Below the pieces are notes generated by a model, which worked only from the letters and a program-made list of their open reading frames with translations, was not told the origin of the DNA and did no database searches. This document shows, in pieces, positions 48,986-58,145 of a DNA stretch of 64,000 bases. The position numbers were made by a program, and so were the translations under genes. The stretch comes from Kribbella catacumbae DSM 19601 (GTDB taxonomy: Bacteria > Actinomycetota > Actinomycetes > Propionibacteriales > Kribbellaceae): the NCBI RefSeq assembly GCF_000372465.1, contig NZ_AQUZ01000023.1:62001-126000 (forward strand), given 5' to 3'. How positions within the stretch are numbered: position 1 is the stretch's first letter; the number at the start of each line of letters is the position of its first letter.

Positions 48986-49908
48986 CTCAGGGCTCCCCAG
49001 GCGAGCTCGGCCGCTCCGACCAAGGCTGCGTCGATGCCCAGCGCGGCTGGCAGGACCGGTACGTCGATCAGCGACAGCAGGGTCTCGCGCCGCATCTCGG
49101 TGCGCAAAGCGCTCCACCAGACCTCACCGAGCATGCTGACGCCACCACCCACGACGACGATGTGTGGGTCGAGGACGTTCACCAGCCCTCCGATCGCGGA
49201 GCCGACAGCAGCACCTCCGAGGGCGATCGTGTCGAGGGCGATGGAGTCGCCCTGTCCAGCCAGTGCGGACACGGCGCGCAGGTCGGCAACGGCTGCCCCA
49301 GAACGACGCTGATACTCGGCTACCAGAGCGGGTCCGGCAGCGATGGATTCAAGGTGCCCTGAACCGCCGCAGGTGCACCGGAGCTTCGCGGCGTACGGGC
49401 TCGGCTGGTGACCAGCGTGTCCGGCGGCGCTGTGGGCACCGGTCATCACCTCACCGTCGATGACGAACGATCCGCCGATCCCGGTACCCGCCCCCAGGAA
49501 CAGGACTGTGGGCGCGCCGGCGCCCGCCCCGTGTCTGGCTTCGCCGATGGCGTGAGCGTGCACGTCATTGATCACCGTCGTCGGGAGTTCTGTCGCGGTG
49601 GTCAGCGCGCCGCGCAGGTCTGTGCCGGCCCAACCACGGAGTACCTCGGTGGCGCCGAGCACTCGTCCGGTGCCGGCATCGACGACGCCGGCACTACCCA
49701 CGCCGAGTGCCCGCACGGTGAGGGCAGCCGACTCTGCTCGCAGGTGCTGGAGGAGCGCAGCCGCGGTTCGCAGGATCGCCGCGGCGCCTTCGCCGCCGGG
49801 GGTGCGCGTGCTGGTCCGGGTGACGATCTCGCCTGCGCGAGTGACGAGGGCAGCCGCGGTCTTGGTACCGCCGATATCGACCGCGGCGACCGTTTCAGTG
49901 ACTTGCAT
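48982..49908 (-). CDS. nanK: N-acetylmannosamine kinase (ROK)
   Basis: 308-residue ROK kinase that phosphorylates ManNAc. ATP motif AAVDIGGTKTAAAL, catalytic Asp in INDVHAHA, FLGAGTGIGGSFVIDG, zinc motif AAGHAGHQPS and CTCGGSGHLE. No HTH domain, so it is an enzyme rather than a regulator. It starts 2 nt after the nanA stop and is coupled to nanE (GTGA). Confidence 0.92.
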   Translation of the reverse strand: MQVTETVAAVDIGGTKTAAALVTRAGEIVTRTSTRTPGGEGAAAILRTAAALLQHLRAESAALTVRALGVGSAGVVDAGTGRVLGATEVLRGWAGTDLRGALTTATELPTTVINDVHAHAIGEARHGAGAGAPTVLFLGAGTGIGGSFVIDGEVMTGAHSAAGHAGHQPSPYAAKLRCTCGGSGHLESIAAGPALVAEYQRRSGAAVADLRAVSALAGQGDSIALDTIALGGAAVGSAIGGLVNVLDPHIVVVGGGVSMLGEVWWSALRTEMRRETLLSLIDVPVLPAALGIDAALVGAAELAWGALR

Positions 49909-49910
49909 TG

Positions 49911-50849
49911 CTAGAGGAGTCCCGCCTGCTCCAGGTGCGTGCGCACGCGGCCGGTCTCCTCCGCGTCAAGCGGTCGCAGGGGAAGGGAGACCGCGTTGCT
50001 GTCGATTACGCCGAGCAGCACTAGTGCCGTCTTGAACGCGCCAACTCCCCGAGTGGCGCCTGCGGCGGTCGCCGGATCCGCGGCGTCGACGATGCGGAAC
50101 AGGCGAGTCAGCCGATCCTGTTCGACCCGGGCGGTAGCCCAATCGCCTGCGACGCAGGCGTTGTAGAGCCGCACATAGCCGGCTGGATCGACGTTGGCCA
50201 GACCGGGCACCGCACCGGATGCTCCGGCGAGCATCATCGCGTCGACGACAATCTCGTGGCCGGTGAGGGCACTGAAGCTCGCCTCGGGGGCGTTGTCCGC
50301 CACCGACAGCAGTAGTTGCTTGAATGCGACGTCGTCGCCGCTCGAGTCCTTGACGCCGGCGACGACACCTTCGGCGACGAGCCGCGTGACGAGGTCCACC
50401 GACAGCTTGGTGTGCACACACACCGGAATGTCGTAGGCGAGCAGCGGTAGCTCGGTCGCCGTCGCCACGGACCGGAAGTGTCGTTCGGTCTCGTGCGGTC
50501 CGACGATCGCGTAGAACGGCGCTGTGGTCACGAGCGCGTCGGCGCCCAGGCGCAGGGAAGAACGGGCGCGGTCGATGACGCGCTGCGTCGACGGTTCGAT
50601 GCACCCGGCGATGACCGGGACCTTGCCGGCGACGGTCTTGACGATGACCTCGAGAGCGCGGTCGCGTTCCGCATCGGTGAGGAAGACTGTCTCGCCCGAG
50701 CTGCCCAGAGCGAAGATGCCGTGGACGCCGGCCGCGAGCTGATGCTCGATCAGGCGCTCGAGTGAGGCGACGTCGACACCGCCGTCCTCGTCGAGGGGGG
50801 TGACGATCGGCGGCACGATGCCGGCGAACCGGGCGGTGGGGCTGGTCAC
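49911..50849 (-). CDS. nanA: N-acetylneuraminate lyase / DHDPS-family aldolase
   Basis: 312-residue TIM-barrel aldolase. GIFALGSSGETVFLT (substrate carboxylate loop), AYDIPVCVHTKLS with the catalytic Tyr, and GVKDSSGD with the Schiff-base Lys. In the operon it should cleave Neu5Ac to ManNAc and pyruvate. Its ATG 50849 overlaps the Gfo/Idh stop by ATGA. The sequence alone cannot exclude a related aldolase, but nanK, nanE and nedA beside it make sialate lyase the best call. Confidence 0.9.
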   Translation of the reverse strand: MTSPTARFAGIVPPIVTPLDEDGGVDVASLERLIEHQLAAGVHGIFALGSSGETVFLTDAERDRALEVIVKTVAGKVPVIAGCIEPSTQRVIDRARSSLRLGADALVTTAPFYAIVGPHETERHFRSVATATELPLLAYDIPVCVHTKLSVDLVTRLVAEGVVAGVKDSSGDDVAFKQLLLSVADNAPEASFSALTGHEIVVDAMMLAGASGAVPGLANVDPAGYVRLYNACVAGDWATARVEQDRLTRLFRIVDAADPATAAGATRGVGAFKTALVLLGVIDSNAVSLPLRPLDAEETGRVRTHLEQAGLL

Positions 50850-51943
50850 GCTGTCTCCTTCGGTCCTGCAGAAATGGTCTGAACATCGGTGCCAACCCGA
50901 ACGGGCTGGTTCAGTTGGGCGGAGCGATAGGCGGCCTCGGTCACGGCGAGGCTGGTGTGCGCGTCGGCCAGGGAGTAGTTGGGCTGTCGTCCGGCGGCCA
51001 GGTCGAGGATGCAGGGGACGAGGAACCGGCGCAGGATTGCGACGGAGCTGGGGCCTTCCACAGGCATGGACTGAACCCCGCCTTCGGTGTCGTACCTGCG
51101 AACCTGCGGGAAGTCGTCGTCCGCGGTGGCATGCCCGTGGGAACCCAGCAGGCGCAGGGACGAGGAAACTGGGCCAAGGCCGGGCGCGGCCGGCACCCGT
51201 CCCAAGGTGACCGTCGCAGTGACGCCGCGCTCGAGCAGGAGGGACACCACAGCGCAGTCCTCCACGCCGCTGGCTCGATGCGGCTCGTTGAACAGGGTTG
51301 CCGCCTCGCAGTAGATCTCAACGACCTCGAGCCCGGTCAGGTGGCGGATGTAGTCCAGCGGGTAGAGCAGAAAGTTGAGGAGCTCTCCGCCCCCGGACAA
51401 CGCGGGGTCGACAACCAGTTCCGGGCGCTCCACCGATGTCGCGAAGTGCGCGCCGCCGGCGAACCACTCGGCGTCGATGTGCAGGGGGAGACCGAGGTGT
51501 CCGGCATCGACCCACCGACGCAGCCGCTGCACGGCGGGACTGTCCAACCGGTTGACGATGCCCACTGGGCGCCCGGCGAGGGCTGCCGCCTGCTGGATCG
51601 TCTCGACCTCTTTACTGGTGGTGGCCACGGGTTTGTCGACGAGCACCGGCAACCCGGCTTCCAGCGCGGCGACCGCCAGCGAAGCATGCCGGGTCGGCTC
51701 GCTGCAGACCACCAGTACGTCGACCAACTCCGGATCGAGGAGGGAGGGCAGGTCCTGGTGGAACCGCACGCCCATCGACCGGGCGGCAGCCTCCGAATCC
51801 TCGCGCACCCATGCAGGGGCGTCGTACCCCTCAGCCACCCCGACGATCTCGACCCGGGCGTCCTTCCCGAGCAGGTCGGCGTACGGGAGGGCGTGGCGGA
51901 CACCGGACAGGAAGCCCACGCGTACCGGTTGCGGCGCGGTCAC
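50846..51943 (-). CDS. Gfo/Idh/MocA oxidoreductase in the sialic-acid operon (third of three)
   Basis: 365 residues. The nucleotide motif is unusual (VRVGFLSGVRHALPYADLL, no GxGxxG), and the catalytic motif is PVLVDKPVATTSKEVE (DKP). Additional motifs are GGGELLNFLLYPLDYIRHLTG. It is coupled by ATGA to nanA downstream and to the second Gfo/Idh gene upstream. Members of this superfamily (E. coli YjhC, R. gnavus NanOx) convert 2,7-anhydro-Neu5Ac to Neu5Ac, so one of the three here may do so. Confidence 0.8.
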   Translation of the reverse strand: MTAPQPVRVGFLSGVRHALPYADLLGKDARVEIVGVAEGYDAPAWVREDSEAAARSMGVRFHQDLPSLLDPELVDVLVVCSEPTRHASLAVAALEAGLPVLVDKPVATTSKEVETIQQAAALAGRPVGIVNRLDSPAVQRLRRWVDAGHLGLPLHIDAEWFAGGAHFATSVERPELVVDPALSGGGELLNFLLYPLDYIRHLTGLEVVEIYCEAATLFNEPHRASGVEDCAVVSLLLERGVTATVTLGRVPAAPGLGPVSSSLRLLGSHGHATADDDFPQVRRYDTEGGVQSMPVEGPSSVAILRRFLVPCILDLAAGRQPNYSLADAHTSLAVTEAAYRSAQLNQPVRVGTDVQTISAGPKETA

Positions 51944-52944
51944 AGTGTCACCACCAGCGGCGAGGGAGCGACGTCCACTGCCCGCCCGGTATCCAGGGAT
52001 TCCTGGCCGGCCAGGCCTGCGGCGAGTGCCGCACGCACTTCATCGACACGTACCACCGGCTCGGCTCGACCGGTGATGACGTCGATCCAGTGGGCCAGCT
52101 GGACGTTCATGGCCCCCTCGACCGAGCTGGGCGCCGGTCGGGCGCCGTCACTGGTAAGGCCTGGATCGTCTTGAGTCGAGTGGGCCAGCGACCCCCCGGT
52201 GCCGGAGACGACGATGCGTCGCAGCATGTCGGCCTGCTTGCGCAGAGCGTAGGAGATCTCCAGAAGCGCCAGCGAGTCGTCGTCGAACCGAACGGTCAGG
52301 TGGAAGCTGTCGTGCACCGGCATCCCCGCGGCGTAGCTCGGAAAGCTCCGGGCGAAGACTCTCACCGGGGTGCGTTGGAAGAGCCACACCGCCAGATCCA
52401 GGCAGTGGCTGCCGTTGTGGACCGGGTGTCCTCCGGACTTGGCCCGGTCGAGCTGCCAGCCGCGCCAGCCCGCCGGCCAGACGTAGCCCGTGTACCAAGT
52501 GATGTGCGCCAGGCGTGGTCGGCCAACCTCGCCGGCTTCGACCGCTTTGGCGACGGTGGCCACCGATGGTTGGAAGCGCACGGTCTGGCCGACCATCAAA
52601 GACGTGCCTGCGGTTGCCGAGACCATGGCATCGAAGTCGGCCAAGTTGAGCGCAGCGGGCTTCTCCACGTGGACGTGCTTGCCCGCCTCTCCCGCCCGGA
52701 GCGTGAATGCTGCGTGATCAGGAGTCGCGTTGACGATGTCCACGCCATGCACCGACGGATCGCCCAGCACACGGTCGAGCTCGGTGGTGGCGACAGCGCC
52801 AGGCGCCAGGCCGGCAAGGCTCTGTGCGCGGGCGAGGTCTGAGCCGTAGACATAGGCGATCTCGACACCGGGAACTTCGCGGAGCGCGGTGACGTGATCC
52901 TTTGCGATGGCCCCCGAGCCCAGCACCGCAACACGCAGACTCAT
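51940..52944 (-). CDS. Gfo/Idh/MocA oxidoreductase in the sialic-acid operon (second of three)
   Basis: 334 residues with RVAVLGSGAIAKDHVTAL (GxGxxx cofactor loop), KHVHVEKPAAL (EKP with catalytic Lys) and HNGSHCLDLAVWLF in the substrate domain. It overlaps both neighbours by ATGA. This copy has the most canonical motifs with the third one. It is the kind of oxidoreductase expected for a NAD-dependent 2,7-anhydro-Neu5Ac or related sugar step. Confidence 0.83.
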   Translation of the reverse strand: MSLRVAVLGSGAIAKDHVTALREVPGVEIAYVYGSDLARAQSLAGLAPGAVATTELDRVLGDPSVHGVDIVNATPDHAAFTLRAGEAGKHVHVEKPAALNLADFDAMVSATAGTSLMVGQTVRFQPSVATVAKAVEAGEVGRPRLAHITWYTGYVWPAGWRGWQLDRAKSGGHPVHNGSHCLDLAVWLFQRTPVRVFARSFPSYAAGMPVHDSFHLTVRFDDDSLALLEISYALRKQADMLRRIVVSGTGGSLAHSTQDDPGLTSDGARPAPSSVEGAMNVQLAHWIDVITGRAEPVVRVDEVRAALAAGLAGQESLDTGRAVDVAPSPLVVTL

Positions 52945-54053
52945 CGTCCGCCGCCCGCGTCAACCGTGGCGTCCGCCTGCGCGGGGCCGGCCGTTGACCG
53001 CACCCTGTCCAGGGCCGCAAGCCCAGCCAGTACTGCGGCAGCCGGCAGGTCAGCGAGAACGCCTGCACCTTCCCTCAGGTGCGAGACCACCTCGTCGAGC
53101 TCGTGACGCACAGCAGTGGCCATCCAGAGTGGAGTGGTAGCAGCTGCGTCGTTGTGGCTGTGGTAGGCCTGTCGCTTCTCGGCTGACTCGCGAAGGGACT
53201 CGTTGGCGGCGGTAGCGTCGAACACATCCCAGCTGTCGGTCACTCGTCCGTCCTCGAATCGGCGGACCCGCGACGTCTTGAAGTCGACCTCGATCGCGGC
53301 CTCGGTACCTCCGATCCGGAACCCCCAAGCGGAAGCGTGCGCCGAGGTCGACAGCTCGTGGTGTCCCACCGCTCCCGAGCGGAACCCCAGGGTGGTGAGG
53401 TGGACGGTGTCGGCCGACCCGGTTCCGAGGGGGAGTGGGGCTCCAGCAACGGCCTCGACGCGGTCGGGCTCGCCGAGGAACCAGCAGATGAGGTCGAGTT
53501 CGTGGAGTTCGTGGAGCATTTCACCACCGCTTCGGGCGCTGTCGAGCTTCCACCAGTCAGTCACTCCGTCGGGGACGTGCACCACCCGGGACCGCACGCC
53601 GTACGCCTCGAGCAGCTGCCCGAGTTGGCCGGAGCTGGCCATGGCATGCGCTCTCTTCACGCCTGGAAGAGTGCGGAGAACGTGTCCGACAAGGAGCAGC
53701 CGCTGATGCTCGGCAGCCGTGACCACCATTGCCCTGGCGTCCTCGGCGTCGATGGTCAGCGGCTTCTCCACGAACACGTGCTTGCCCGCCTGAAGCAGCC
53801 GCATCACCTGTTCGGCGTGGAGATGGTTCGGCGTCGCCACCATGGCCAGCTCGACCTCTGCCGAGCGCTCGACCTCGGCCAGGTCAGTCGTCGGCGTACC
53901 GCCGACGTCTTTGGCGAGTCTGGCCGCGGCCTCACCGTCCCGGTCACAGACGAGGACCACCTCGAGGGCGGCGTGGTCCGCCGCGGCGCGGGCGAGGGTG
54001 CTGCCGAAGAATCCGGCACCGATAACGGCGATGCGAAGAGGACGCGCAGTCAT
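52941..54053 (-). CDS. Gfo/Idh/MocA oxidoreductase in the sialic-acid operon (first of three)
   Basis: 370 residues with RIAVIGAGFFGSTLARAA (GAGFFG), NHLHAEQVMRLLQAGKHVFVEKP, quoted as GKHVFVEKPLTID (EKP), and SGGEMLHELHELDLICWFLG. It starts 31 nt after satD and overlaps the next Gfo/Idh gene by ATGA. The catalytic Lys is present. Its substrate is unknown; it is first after the transporter, where a gene converting the imported form is often placed. Confidence 0.82.
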   Translation of the reverse strand: MTARPLRIAVIGAGFFGSTLARAAADHAALEVVLVCDRDGEAAARLAKDVGGTPTTDLAEVERSAEVELAMVATPNHLHAEQVMRLLQAGKHVFVEKPLTIDAEDARAMVVTAAEHQRLLLVGHVLRTLPGVKRAHAMASSGQLGQLLEAYGVRSRVVHVPDGVTDWWKLDSARSGGEMLHELHELDLICWFLGEPDRVEAVAGAPLPLGTGSADTVHLTTLGFRSGAVGHHELSTSAHASAWGFRIGGTEAAIEVDFKTSRVRRFEDGRVTDSWDVFDATAANESLRESAEKRQAYHSHNDAAATTPLWMATAVRHELDEVVSHLREGAGVLADLPAAAVLAGLAALDRVRSTAGPAQADATVDAGGGR

Positions 54054-54084
54054 TAGTGGTCCTTGGAGGTCGGGGGTGGGAGGG

Positions 54085-55131
54085 TCAGCCGAGAGGTTCC
54101 TCAGGGGCGTCGCCCTCGGTGAGTTGGTGATGGCAGCGGACCGTGTGCAGCGGTGTTATGGACAGCGTGTCGACCGCGGGCATTCGCTCCGCGCACAGCG
54201 AGGTCGCCTTCCAGCACCGTGGGTGGAAAGGGCACCCTGTCGGCGGGTGGACCGCGGACGGCACCGGCCCGTCGAGGGGAATCGGGTGGATCTCGTCCAG
54301 CATGCTCGGAGTCGCCGAGAACAGCGCCCGGGTGTAGGGATGGCGGATGCTCTCGGAGCCGCTCTGCCCAGGCAGTTCCTCGACGATGCGACCGAGGTAC
54401 ATGGTGACGACCCGGTCGCTCATCCGGCGGACAGTCTGGATGTCGTGCGAGATGAAGATCATCGCAAGGTTCAGGTCGTCCTTCAGCTTGAGCAGCAGGT
54501 TGAGGACCTGGGCCCGGACCGAGACGTCGAGCGCGGAGGTCGGCTCATCCGCGACGAGCAGCGACGGGTTGAGTGCCAGAGCCCTGGCGATGGCGACCCG
54601 CTGGCGTTGGCCACCGGAGAGCTGGGCGGGCAGCGCGTCGGCCGAACTGGTGGGCAACCCGACGAGTTGCATGAGCTCGCGCACTCGCATGTCTCGCGAT
54701 GCGCTGTCACCGACACCGTGGACGGTCAGCGGGTCACGGATGATCTGGCGCACGGGCATGCGCCGGTTGAGAGCGGTGGACGGGTCCTGGAAGATCATCC
54801 CGACCTCGCTGCCGAATCCGCTGCGGCGCTCGTCCGGGGACATGCTCCACAGGGACCGGCCGTTGAACAGAACCTCGCCGGCAGACGGCTGCTGGAGGCC
54901 GACGACGGTGCGGGCCAGAGTCGACTTGCCGCAGCCGGACTCCCCGACGATGCCGACCGTCTCGCCCGCGTCGACTACGAGGTCGGCGCCGGTGAGGGCG
55001 TAGACGGTGTCCTTTGCGAAGAGCTTCGCCCCGTTGATTCGGTGCCGGACGTGCACGTCGCGCAGTTCGAGGACTGGCACACCAGGGCGGATGTCGCGGG
55101 TCAGGAGGTCGTCGGCGGTCATGCTACTCAC
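54085..55131 (-). CDS. satD: Sialic-acid ABC transporter ATPase (SatD/OppF type)
   Basis: 348-residue ABC ATPase: Walker A GESGCGKSTL, signature LSGGQRQRVAIARAL, Walker B LLVADEPTSALD and the OppF-type C-terminal Cys-rich tail (CPFHPRCWKATSLC). The GTG at 55131 overlaps the end of the fused subunit by GTGA; ATG 55122 is an alternative. It is the second NBD of the oligopeptide-like importer, whose neighbours make sialic acid the probable cargo. Confidence 0.9.
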   Translation of the reverse strand: MSSMTADDLLTRDIRPGVPVLELRDVHVRHRINGAKLFAKDTVYALTGADLVVDAGETVGIVGESGCGKSTLARTVVGLQQPSAGEVLFNGRSLWSMSPDERRSGFGSEVGMIFQDPSTALNRRMPVRQIIRDPLTVHGVGDSASRDMRVRELMQLVGLPTSSADALPAQLSGGQRQRVAIARALALNPSLLVADEPTSALDVSVRAQVLNLLLKLKDDLNLAMIFISHDIQTVRRMSDRVVTMYLGRIVEELPGQSGSESIRHPYTRALFSATPSMLDEIHPIPLDGPVPSAVHPPTGCPFHPRCWKATSLCAERMPAVDTLSITPLHTVRCHHQLTEGDAPEEPLG

Positions 55132-57095
55132 GCGAATGCCCTTTCAGCTTCGGTTCCTGCCGGCGCCTGAGCGGGGTGGTGGCAGGCCACCAGGTGGTCG
55201 GCGACCCGGAGCACCGGTGGCGGGGTGTCCCGGCACAGGTCTGTCGCCATCGGGCAGCGGTCTGAGAATCTGCAGCCTCGGGGAAAGCTCGCCGGAGACG
55301 GGACGACGCCATGGATCTGCATGAGGTTCTGCTGGCCGGTCTCGAGAGACAGAACGGCGGACAGCAGGCCCCGGGTGTAGTGGTGCTCGGGACTGCCGAC
55401 GACCTTGTCGATCGAGCCGCTCTCGGCGATCCGCCCGCCGTACATGACCACTACGCGATCGGCGATGTCCGAGATCAGCGCCAAGTCGTGGGAGACGAGG
55501 ATGAGCGCGAAGCCCAACTCGTCCTTGAGTCGAAGCAGGAGCTTCATGACCTGTGCCTGGACGGTCACGTCGAGGGCCGTGGTGGGTTCGTCGGCGACGA
55601 CGAGCTTGGGGTCGCGGGACAGGGCCATGGCGATGAGTACCCGTTGGCGCTGGCCGCCTGACAGCTCGTGCGGGTAAGCCTTGAGCGTTCGCTGCGGGTC
55701 GAGGTTCACCAGCTCCAGCAACTCCATCGCGGAGCGGTTGCCACCGCGGCGTACGAACTGGCCGAGCTGCTGACGGATGGTCATGGCGGGGTTCAGGGAG
55801 GACAGTGCGTCCTGGTAGATCATCGAGATGCCCCGGCCCATGGTCTGGCGACGGGCGCGCGCCTTCATCTCGAGCAACTGAGCCCCTTGGAAGACCACCT
55901 GGCCGCCGACCACGGCGCCCCTGGGCTCCAGTCCCATCACGGCCAGCGAAGTCAGCGACTTGCCGCAGCCGGACTCGCCGATCAGGCCGAGGACCTCACC
56001 CGGCCGGACGTCGAAGCTGATGCCGTCGACGACGTTGACCCCGTCGTGCCTGCCCGGGAAAGAGACGGTGAGATCGCGGACCGCGAGAACCGGCTCGACA
56101 CCGGAGAAGTCGCGCAATCGCGCTCTGATCCGGGCGGCGGCGGCGCTGGTGTCCGGCAGGTCGAAGGTCTGGCGAACGCCCTCGACCGGCCCCGCCTCCC
56201 GGGCCAACGCGGTCTTCGCGGCCTTGGCTGCGGAAACGGACTTCGCGGATGGCGCTGCGAGGGCGTCGGAGATCCCTTCGGACAAGATATTGAGTGCCAC
56301 CACCGTGAGGAAGATGAGAGCCCCGGGGAAGACCGTAGCCCACCATCCGCCGAGCAGGAGTAGTTGCTTGCCCTCCGCGATGACGTTGCCCCAGGAGGCA
56401 TCCGGCTGCTGGACTCCCGCGCCGATGAACGATAGCGAGGCCTCGAACACGATGGCGTCCGCGACGAGGACCGTGCAGAACACCAGCACCGGCGCTGCGC
56501 AGTTGACGGCCACGTGGCGGATCAGGATGAAGGGGGCCCGGGCTCCGATGATCTGCTCGGCCGCCACGTAGTCCTCGCTGTACTGGGCCAGGACGTTGGC
56601 TCGCACGATGCGAGCGACCATGGGCATGTAGAGAAAGCCGATGGCGGCAGTGAGGACCGGCAGGGAGCGGCCGAAGACAGCGACCAGTACGGCCGCGAGA
56701 GCGATGCCGGGGAAGGCCATCACGACGTCGAGGATGCGCATGATGAGCTCGTCGACGACTCGGTGGGTCGTTGCCGCGATCGCTCCGATCAGTGAGCCGA
56801 AGACCAGGGCCAGAGCGGTGGCGCCGAGCCCGATGGCCAGGGACCAGCGGGCCCCGTGGACGAGGCGGGCCAGAATGTCGCGTCCTTGGATGTCCAGGCC
56901 GAGCAGGTGCCCGTCGCCGGGCGCCTTGTCCGCGGCCACCGACTGGGCGTTGGGGTCGGTGCCGAGCAGGAACGGTCCGAGCACAGCCATGAGCAGGACA
57001 GCGGCGACCACGACGAGGGAGATCCAGCCTGCCAGGGTGAGGCGCCCCAGTCGTAGCCCGGGCCGGGACAGGCGTTCGGTCAACTGCTTCCTCAT
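55128..57095 (-). CDS. satC: Sialic-acid ABC transporter fused permease-ATPase (SatC type)
   Basis: 655 residues. Residues 1 to ~285 form a DppC-like permease (EAA loop DYVAAEQIIGARAPFIL) and residues ~335-655 an OppD-like ATPase (Walker A GESGCGKSLTSL, signature LSGGQRQRVLI, Walker B LVVADEPTTALD, tail CRFSDRCPMATDLC). Permease-ATPase fusion in one chain is a known feature of the SatABCD/SiaEFGI sialic-acid transporters, as I recall, so it supports that assignment. The start overlaps the SatB stop by ATGA. Confidence 0.92.
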   Translation of the reverse strand: MRKQLTERLSRPGLRLGRLTLAGWISLVVVAAVLLMAVLGPFLLGTDPNAQSVAADKAPGDGHLLGLDIQGRDILARLVHGARWSLAIGLGATALALVFGSLIGAIAATTHRVVDELIMRILDVVMAFPGIALAAVLVAVFGRSLPVLTAAIGFLYMPMVARIVRANVLAQYSEDYVAAEQIIGARAPFILIRHVAVNCAAPVLVFCTVLVADAIVFEASLSFIGAGVQQPDASWGNVIAEGKQLLLLGGWWATVFPGALIFLTVVALNILSEGISDALAAPSAKSVSAAKAAKTALAREAGPVEGVRQTFDLPDTSAAAARIRARLRDFSGVEPVLAVRDLTVSFPGRHDGVNVVDGISFDVRPGEVLGLIGESGCGKSLTSLAVMGLEPRGAVVGGQVVFQGAQLLEMKARARRQTMGRGISMIYQDALSSLNPAMTIRQQLGQFVRRGGNRSAMELLELVNLDPQRTLKAYPHELSGGQRQRVLIAMALSRDPKLVVADEPTTALDVTVQAQVMKLLLRLKDELGFALILVSHDLALISDIADRVVVMYGGRIAESGSIDKVVGSPEHHYTRGLLSAVLSLETGQQNLMQIHGVVPSPASFPRGCRFSDRCPMATDLCRDTPPPVLRVADHLVACHHPAQAPAGTEAERAFA

Positions 57096-58054
57096 GCGTG
57101 CTGGCTCCTCAGTCGCGGATTGGCAAGGAGGGAGAGGACGTCGACCGTCAGATTGACCACGACGAACCCGAGAGCGATGGTCAGAACCGCGCCCTGCACG
57201 ATGGCGGGCTCGTTGTTCTTGACGGCCTCGATCATCACCTGGCCCATGCCCGGGAGGTTGAACATCTGCTCGATGACGACGGCGCCACCCATCAGGTAGC
57301 CGATCCTCAGCCCAAGCACGTTGAGCGGATTGATCAGCGCGTTGCGCAAGACGTTGCGCCCGACAACGACCACCGGTGGCAACCCACCTCCCCGAGCGGT
57401 CCGCACATAGTCACGGTCGAGTTCCTCGACCATCGAGGTGCGGATGATTCGCGTCATCTGGGCGGCGATGGGCATCGCCAGCGAGATCGCCGGCAGCGTC
57501 ATGGTCAGGATCCACCCGGACAGGGAGTCGCCCGGGTTGACATACCGGCCGGACGGGAAGACCGGATTGTCGATGGCCAGCCACTGGACTAGCAGAAGGG
57601 CCACCCAGAAGGACGGGGCCGCCACACCGACGAGTGTCACCACCCGGATCAGCTGATCCGGCCAGCCATCGCGGAAGATGGCCGACACCGTGCCGAGAAC
57701 GAGAGCGACCACCAGAGCAAGGAGCAGACCCAGGAACGTCAGCTGCAGGGTCAGCGGCAGGGAAGTGGAGATCAGTGACATGACGCTCTGGCCGGTGGCG
57801 AGACTGCTACCGAGTTCGCCGTGCACGAGCAGGCCCAGGAAAGCCACATACCGAACGAAGAACGGCCGATCCAGACCATGCTCCTGGCGGAACTGGTCCA
57901 GCTGCTCCGGCGACACCGGCGCGTCAGCGAAGACCGCGACGGCCGGATCGGTCTTGGAGAACTGCATCACCGTGAACACGAACAAGGTGATGCCCAGCAC
58001 CAGCGGGACCAGGGAGCCCAGCCGGCGACCGAGCAAGCGCAGGACGATGGTCAC
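57092..58054 (-). CDS. satB: Sialic-acid ABC transporter permease (SatB/DppB type)
   Basis: 320-residue permease with six membrane segments, ELDRDYVRTARGGGLPPVVVVGRNVLRNALINP, quoted as YVRTARGGGLPP, the EAA-like loop, and FSKTDPAVAVFADAP in the first outer loop typical of DppB. It pairs with the permease half of the fused subunit. A hairpin separates it from the binding-protein gene by 91 nt. It overlaps satC by ATGA. Confidence 0.92.
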   Translation of the reverse strand: MTIVLRLLGRRLGSLVPLVLGITLFVFTVMQFSKTDPAVAVFADAPVSPEQLDQFRQEHGLDRPFFVRYVAFLGLLVHGELGSSLATGQSVMSLISTSLPLTLQLTFLGLLLALVVALVLGTVSAIFRDGWPDQLIRVVTLVGVAAPSFWVALLLVQWLAIDNPVFPSGRYVNPGDSLSGWILTMTLPAISLAMPIAAQMTRIIRTSMVEELDRDYVRTARGGGLPPVVVVGRNVLRNALINPLNVLGLRIGYLMGGAVVIEQMFNLPGMGQVMIEAVKNNEPAIVQGAVLTIALGFVVVNLTVDVLSLLANPRLRSQHA

Positions 58055-58106
58055 GCGCGGTCTCCTTCCAACAGATCATCGACGGTCAATGCAGTGGCCC
58101 CAGAGA

Positions 58107-58139
58107 GACTGGCGCGTCCGCACTCGCGGCGCGCCAGTC
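58107..58139 (-). terminator. Hairpin after the binding-protein gene
   Basis: GACTGGCGCG (58107-58116) pairs perfectly with CGCGCCAGTC (58130-58139) around a 13-nt loop, 7 nt after the satA stop and before satB. Such hairpins often attenuate or stabilise the message so that the binding protein is made in excess over the permeases. Confidence 0.6.
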
Positions 58140-58145
58140 GACAGG

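Noticed and set aside
55128..57095. Permease-ATPase fusion as a novel architecture
   Set aside because: Fusion of permease and ATPase is, to my recollection, characteristic of SatABCD/SiaEFGI-type sialic-acid transporters, so it supports the assignment rather than being new.
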